Source: Taxillus chinensis (lineage: Eukaryota > Streptophyta > Magnoliopsida > Santalales > Loranthaceae). Taken from it: 64,000 bases of DNA. This document shows, piece by piece, positions 61,011 through 64,000 of this stretch. The stretch spans positions 19,684,356 to 19,748,355 of the forward strand of contig CM042090.1 in NCBI GenBank assembly GCA_023512835.1, read 5' to 3'. A program made the position numbers and the translations under genes. Within the stretch, counting starts at the first letter, position 1. Each line of letters opens with the position of its first letter. The notes under the pieces are model-generated. The model ran no database searches and was not told the DNA's origin. It saw only the letters and a program-made list of their open reading frames with translations.

Positions 61011-62343
61011 CGCGAAGGAGCGGATCATTTGCACGAAGAACCACTCCAAAGCCCTACTACATTACCTGATACCTGCACGGCGCCGTCACGCCTCGTCTCG
61101 TCTCTCTCGCCTCCTACTGCGTTCTTCGCCTCCTGTAAGTGCAGCGGTCTATCTGCGGCCATTTTCTCCGATCGTCACGTTTTCGATTGTTTTTATTCAT
61201 CGATTGTTCGTTTTCTGATGCTTCGATCTCTGTAGGGCTTCGCTGATTAGATTGGTAGTTGTCTTTTTCCATGTTCCTATCCCAATTTCTTAAATCTCAT
61301 CCATGTTTAGTTCCTTGCTTCTAGAATCCTTATTTGATTGGTTCGTCTGTTTATTCACATTTTATGCGAGTTCGAATTCTTTGTTTTTATTTATTTATTT
61401 TGATTCGAATCGCATATTCGATGTTTCCAGGGGTTCATAAGGCAATAAATTACCAGTTTTTGTTTTCTATCTAGCTACAGAAACCAATTTCATCCATATC
61501 CCTGATTTCATAATCTTAAAAATAGGACCCTCATCGATATTGATATTAGTCATGATCAGCAATTTTCCAAATATTTGTCCCCAGAATGTTTCAACCATGA
61601 TATCGTATCCTACTAATCTTCGCTTAGGTTGTTAGAGCTCAGTTTATAGGTCCACAAAGAAAAGAATGGAGTGAAGTTCTATAATAAAATCATTCAGTCA
61701 CCCACTAATCAAATATGGAAAACAATATTCAAAGACCACAAACATGAACTATATGAAGAATTTTGAAAACGAATGCAAAGTTGTGAACGTTTTGAAAATT
61801 GAGTCTGTACGTTTATTGGCTCATTCAGAACAGAAGCAAGAGCAATAAGATGATCCATCAGTTATTCGTTTTCAAGGTTCCTCACACCAATTAATTAGAG
61901 CTCATTAACTGTAGTTTTACTCTTTTATTGTATATACCCAGATTTTGATCGGGAAATTAATTAATCTTCATTTGATATTGTAGTTTTTATGTTTGAGATT
62001 GTGGTTTCTGGGTGCTGCCTCAGTTGATTCAAAATGATATAGATTATAGTCTGCTCTTAATGTTCTCTATTGATATTTAGTTGATTGTGTTAAATATCAT
62101 TTTGTGTTTGATATGACTGTTTGTTGTTGTCCGTGTAACAGGTTTTCTTGCAGCAGATGTCTTATGATCTCATCGATAAGACACATAATATTGTAACCCA
62201 GTTTTGCTTTCGTTTTTATTTTGTTGACCGCGGGAGATTTTGGAGATTGTGGCTGGCGGCCAATAAGATTCTGTTCCGCCATTGGACCTGATCTGAAGCC
62301 TCTGAATTTTAAGTCTAGCTGCGAGTATACTGTCTACATTATA
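61010..62343 (+). promoter_or_regulatory. 5' UTR of the NAC gene with an intron
   Basis: A C/T-rich leader exon ends at a strong donor TCCT|GTAAGT (61135); the acceptor TAACAG (62141) begins the exon that carries the upstream ORF and the NAC start codon. The 1-kb intron is T-rich as expected. The transcription start is inferred to lie near 61.0 kb. Confidence 0.6.
62157..62291 (+). CDS. Upstream ORF in the NAC 5' UTR (44 residues), candidate CPuORF
   Basis: A complete 44-codon frame starting [11 protein letters not shown], 15 bases after the UTR splice acceptor, and ending TGA 52 bases before the NAC start. The C-terminal half is rich in Trp, Phe and Arg ([19 protein letters not shown], then RHWT). 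Frames this long, this close to a start and with such a biased ending are unusual by chance. ANAC082, which this NAC resembles, is known from Arabidopsis work to be controlled by a peptide-sequence-dependent upstream ORF; the link here is my inference. The expected role is ribosome stalling that represses NAC translation. Confidence 0.65.
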   Translation: MSYDLIDKTHNIVTQFCFRFYFVDRGRFWRLWLAANKILFRHWT

Positions 62344-62901
62344 ATGGCATTCAGTTCAACTTTGGGTGGTCCAGGCTTTCGATTTCATCCCTACGCTGTT
62401 GAACTCGTTATGTACTATTTAAAGAGGAAAATTTTGGGGAGAAAAATAAAGGATAATGTAATCTCTGAGCTTGATTTATACAAGTTTTCCCCCTGGGAAC
62501 TTCCAGGTAATTACTAGTCCCATTACTGTTTCATTTAAAAATTTAATATCTGCTTAGAGTTTCTTTTAATTATTTCTAGCTGTCTTTCTTTTGCTGTATA
62601 AGTAACTGGTTTTAATTTTGCAGAAAAGGCTGCCTTGAGGACAGGTGACCTAAAATGGTATTTCTTCTGCCCAAGATCAAGGAAATTTGGAAATGGATCT
62701 AGAACGACTCGCAGTACTGAAAGAGGGTATTGGAAAGCAACTGGGAAGGATACAGAAGTTAGACATGAGGAACGCATTGTGGGGTTCAAAAAAACTTTAA
62801 TTTTTCATGAAGGTCGTGCACCAAATGGTGAGAGGACAGACTGGGTCATGCATGAACATAGGCTCGAGGATCTGAATTTGGCTAACTGTGGAATTGATCA
62901 G
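62344..62901 (+). CDS. NAC-domain transcription factor, ANAC082-like, 5' part
   Basis: DNA-binding NAC factor. Two exons are visible, 62344-62506 and 62624-62901 (147 codons, phase 0); the rest lies beyond the window. NAC subdomains: [58 protein letters not shown]...[41 protein letters not shown]. Subdomain A reads HPYAVELV in place of the usual HPTDEELV, a notable divergence in a normally strict motif. Exon 2 ends GIDQ at CAG|GTAATT; subdomain E (usually YVLCRVFKK-like) is not found before 64000. Reading through the donor would add only three residues before a stop. Resemblance to ANAC082 rests on the [11 protein letters not shown] and YKFSPWELP segments plus the upstream ORF. Confidence 0.85.
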
Positions 62902-63364
62902 GTAATTTACTGATTCATTCTTAATGATCAAGGTATTTAACCTTCATTTGGATACATATCTCACTATGTTTCGAGTTTATTACTCATTAATTATTTTTAC
63001 TCATTGATAGGGGTTGTAAACAAAGTGAACCTAGCCAAATTATGTAGCGGATGTTTATGTTCATTCATTTAACTTTTTTAATGAAACGAGTGGAGCTCTA
63101 AGTTCAAATGAAAGTGTTCACTAGCTATTTGTTAATTTGTAAGAGCACTCACAGTAGCCTATGTAAAGTTTAGCTATAATTTAACCAAATATTAACTTTT
63201 ATAAATTATAGCTATTGTAAAATTTTAACATCAAATAATGGGCTCAGTATTTTAACTCCTTTCCTCTCCCCGCAGCCCGCACAAGTCTCCCTATCGCTGT
63301 GTTCCCCTCCCCTGCCACGCCCGCACAAGTCTCTCCCCTGCGTTCCCCCATCACGCACGTACGC

Positions 63365-63410
63365 AGATCTCTCCCTCTCCCTCTCCCTCTCCCTCTCCCT
63401 CTCTCTCTCC
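63365..63410 (+). repeat. (CCCTCT)n minisatellite
   Basis: Six or so CCCTCT units grading into CTCTCT, immediately before the C2-like fragment. Confidence 0.85.
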
Positions 63411-63439
63411 CCCCTTACGCTTCGGGTTGAGCATTATGT

Positions 63440-63690
63440 TTACCTTCCTCGGCCGCTCGTTCTCGCCCAACATCACCGGAATTACACGCCTGGGTTGACC
63501 AGGACACGAAGCTCCAGACTTGGGTCGACCGGATCAGCGACGGGAACCCCACCTGGAACTGAGTCACCCCTGACTTCCTCGTCTGCGAAACCTCCACCGT
63601 CAACGTCGCCATATACTCGCTGGGCTTCCTCAAGGACATCCCCATCGGCACTGTCCGCATCCTCGTCGGCCAGCGGCTGGTGTTCATGCC
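63440..63690 (+). pseudogene. Broken C2-domain gene fragment in the NAC intron
   Basis: Frame from 63488 reads AWVDQDTKLQTWVDR, then GNPTWN and a stop (63560-63562), then VTPDFLVCETSTVNVAIYS, LGFLKDIPIGTVRILV. This follows plant C2-domain (CaLB/SRC2-like) proteins word by word: AWVDP-x-x-KL, NPTWND-KF, VEIY, IGTVR. The Asp after NPTWN is replaced by the stop and a few residues of the next strand are missing. It is GC-rich against AT-rich flanks and lies in the intron after NAC exon 2. No intron is seen within the fragment, consistent with a captured exon or a processed copy. Confidence 0.6.
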
Positions 63691-64000
63691 TTCATGGCTC
63701 TCCAGATCTGACGCCGCTCTGGGCGCTGCTACGGCGTGCTCAACGTGGCAACGATGGTGGTAGAGAGGCGTTTAGCGTTTAGCGATGGCTCAACCATCCC
63801 ACTTGTTGAGGATGATTGAAGGATGCCGATCGGATTCGAGTGAAGCGAAGGGGGCGAAGAGGCACTCGTTGAGGACGGTAGAGAGGCGTTTAGCGTGCAT
63901 AAATGGCTCGCCATTTGGTGAGTGATTTGAAGAATCATCAAATTTTGTAGCAGTAAAGAGCCGGCTGTGAATACGTTTTTTTGTGTTTTGCTATTCTTTG
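63691..64000. other. Remainder of the inserted GC-rich block
   Basis: Contains two copies of GGTAGAGAGGCGTTTAGCG (63759-63777 and 63877-63895), each followed within ~15 bases by ATGGCTC, so a segment of about 118 bp is duplicated. No domain is recognised. Confidence 0.5.

Noticed and set aside
63495..63782. 95-codon Ser/Thr/Pro-rich frame
   Set aside because: Wrong phase of the C2-domain fragment; the shifted frame carries the family motifs.
1..64000. tRNA, rRNA, known plant microRNA precursors, CRISPR arrays
   Set aside because: I looked for B-box and anticodon-arm patterns and for mature sequences of common plant miRNAs by eye and saw none; CRISPR is not expected in a plant nuclear genome and no spaced direct-repeat array is present.

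Overview
This is a stretch of nuclear DNA from a flowering plant. Genes have many short GT-AG introns, intergenic DNA is AT-rich and full of microsatellites, and every recognisable protein belongs to a land-plant family (chloroplast ascorbate transporter of the PHT4 type, PIP1 aquaporin, NAC factor, U-box kinase, CYP86A, ATI-type ATG8-interacting protein). The gene set does not look like a grass. I cannot name the species; the very GC-rich intronless CYP86A gene beside AT-rich neighbours is reported as a compositional oddity, not as a taxonomic call. All exon models were assembled by hand from reading frame, splice dinucleotides and family motifs. Each complete multi-exon model closes to a whole number of codons.

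Layout. 1-3937 (+): 3' part of a multipass TMEM8/DUF3522-type membrane protein; intron 2 holds a duplicated LTR-like segment and a telomere-like repeat. 5924-9165 (+): ubiquitin-conjugating enzyme of the UBC4/5/6 class. 11952-13996 (-): mitochondrial beta-cyanoalanine synthase/cysteine synthase. 15928-19856 (-): HAD-like hydrolase with a 74-bp GA microsatellite in a 125-bp intron, a fold-back element and a SINE-like insertion. 20987-21475: complete TRIM retrotransposon with LTRs, primer-binding site, polypurine tract and 5-bp target duplication. 22876-26197 (+): ATG8-interacting protein (ATI1/2-like). About 29.26-29.69 kb: decayed GRF-type zinc-finger gene. 33302-34954 (+): CYP86A fatty-acid omega-hydroxylase. 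37263-43206 (-): PHT4;4-like plastid ascorbate transporter with a GC-AG intron. 44575-46951 (-): PIP1 aquaporin with a duplicated segment in intron 1. 50793-56819 (-): USP-kinase-U-box protein (PUB33-like), with a probable second GC-AG intron. 61-64 kb (+): 5' part of a NAC gene resembling ANAC082, with a 44-codon upstream ORF; a broken C2-domain gene fragment lies in its downstream intron.

The genes form no operon or evident cluster and are ordinary independent plant genes. The most interesting signals are regulatory or mobile: the NAC upstream ORF, the intact TRIM, intronic fold-back elements, two GC-donor introns, and captured or decayed gene pieces (C2 domain, GRF finger). I found no previously undescribed multi-gene system. 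The remaining 30-40% of the window is AT-rich intergenic DNA in which I see no supported gene.
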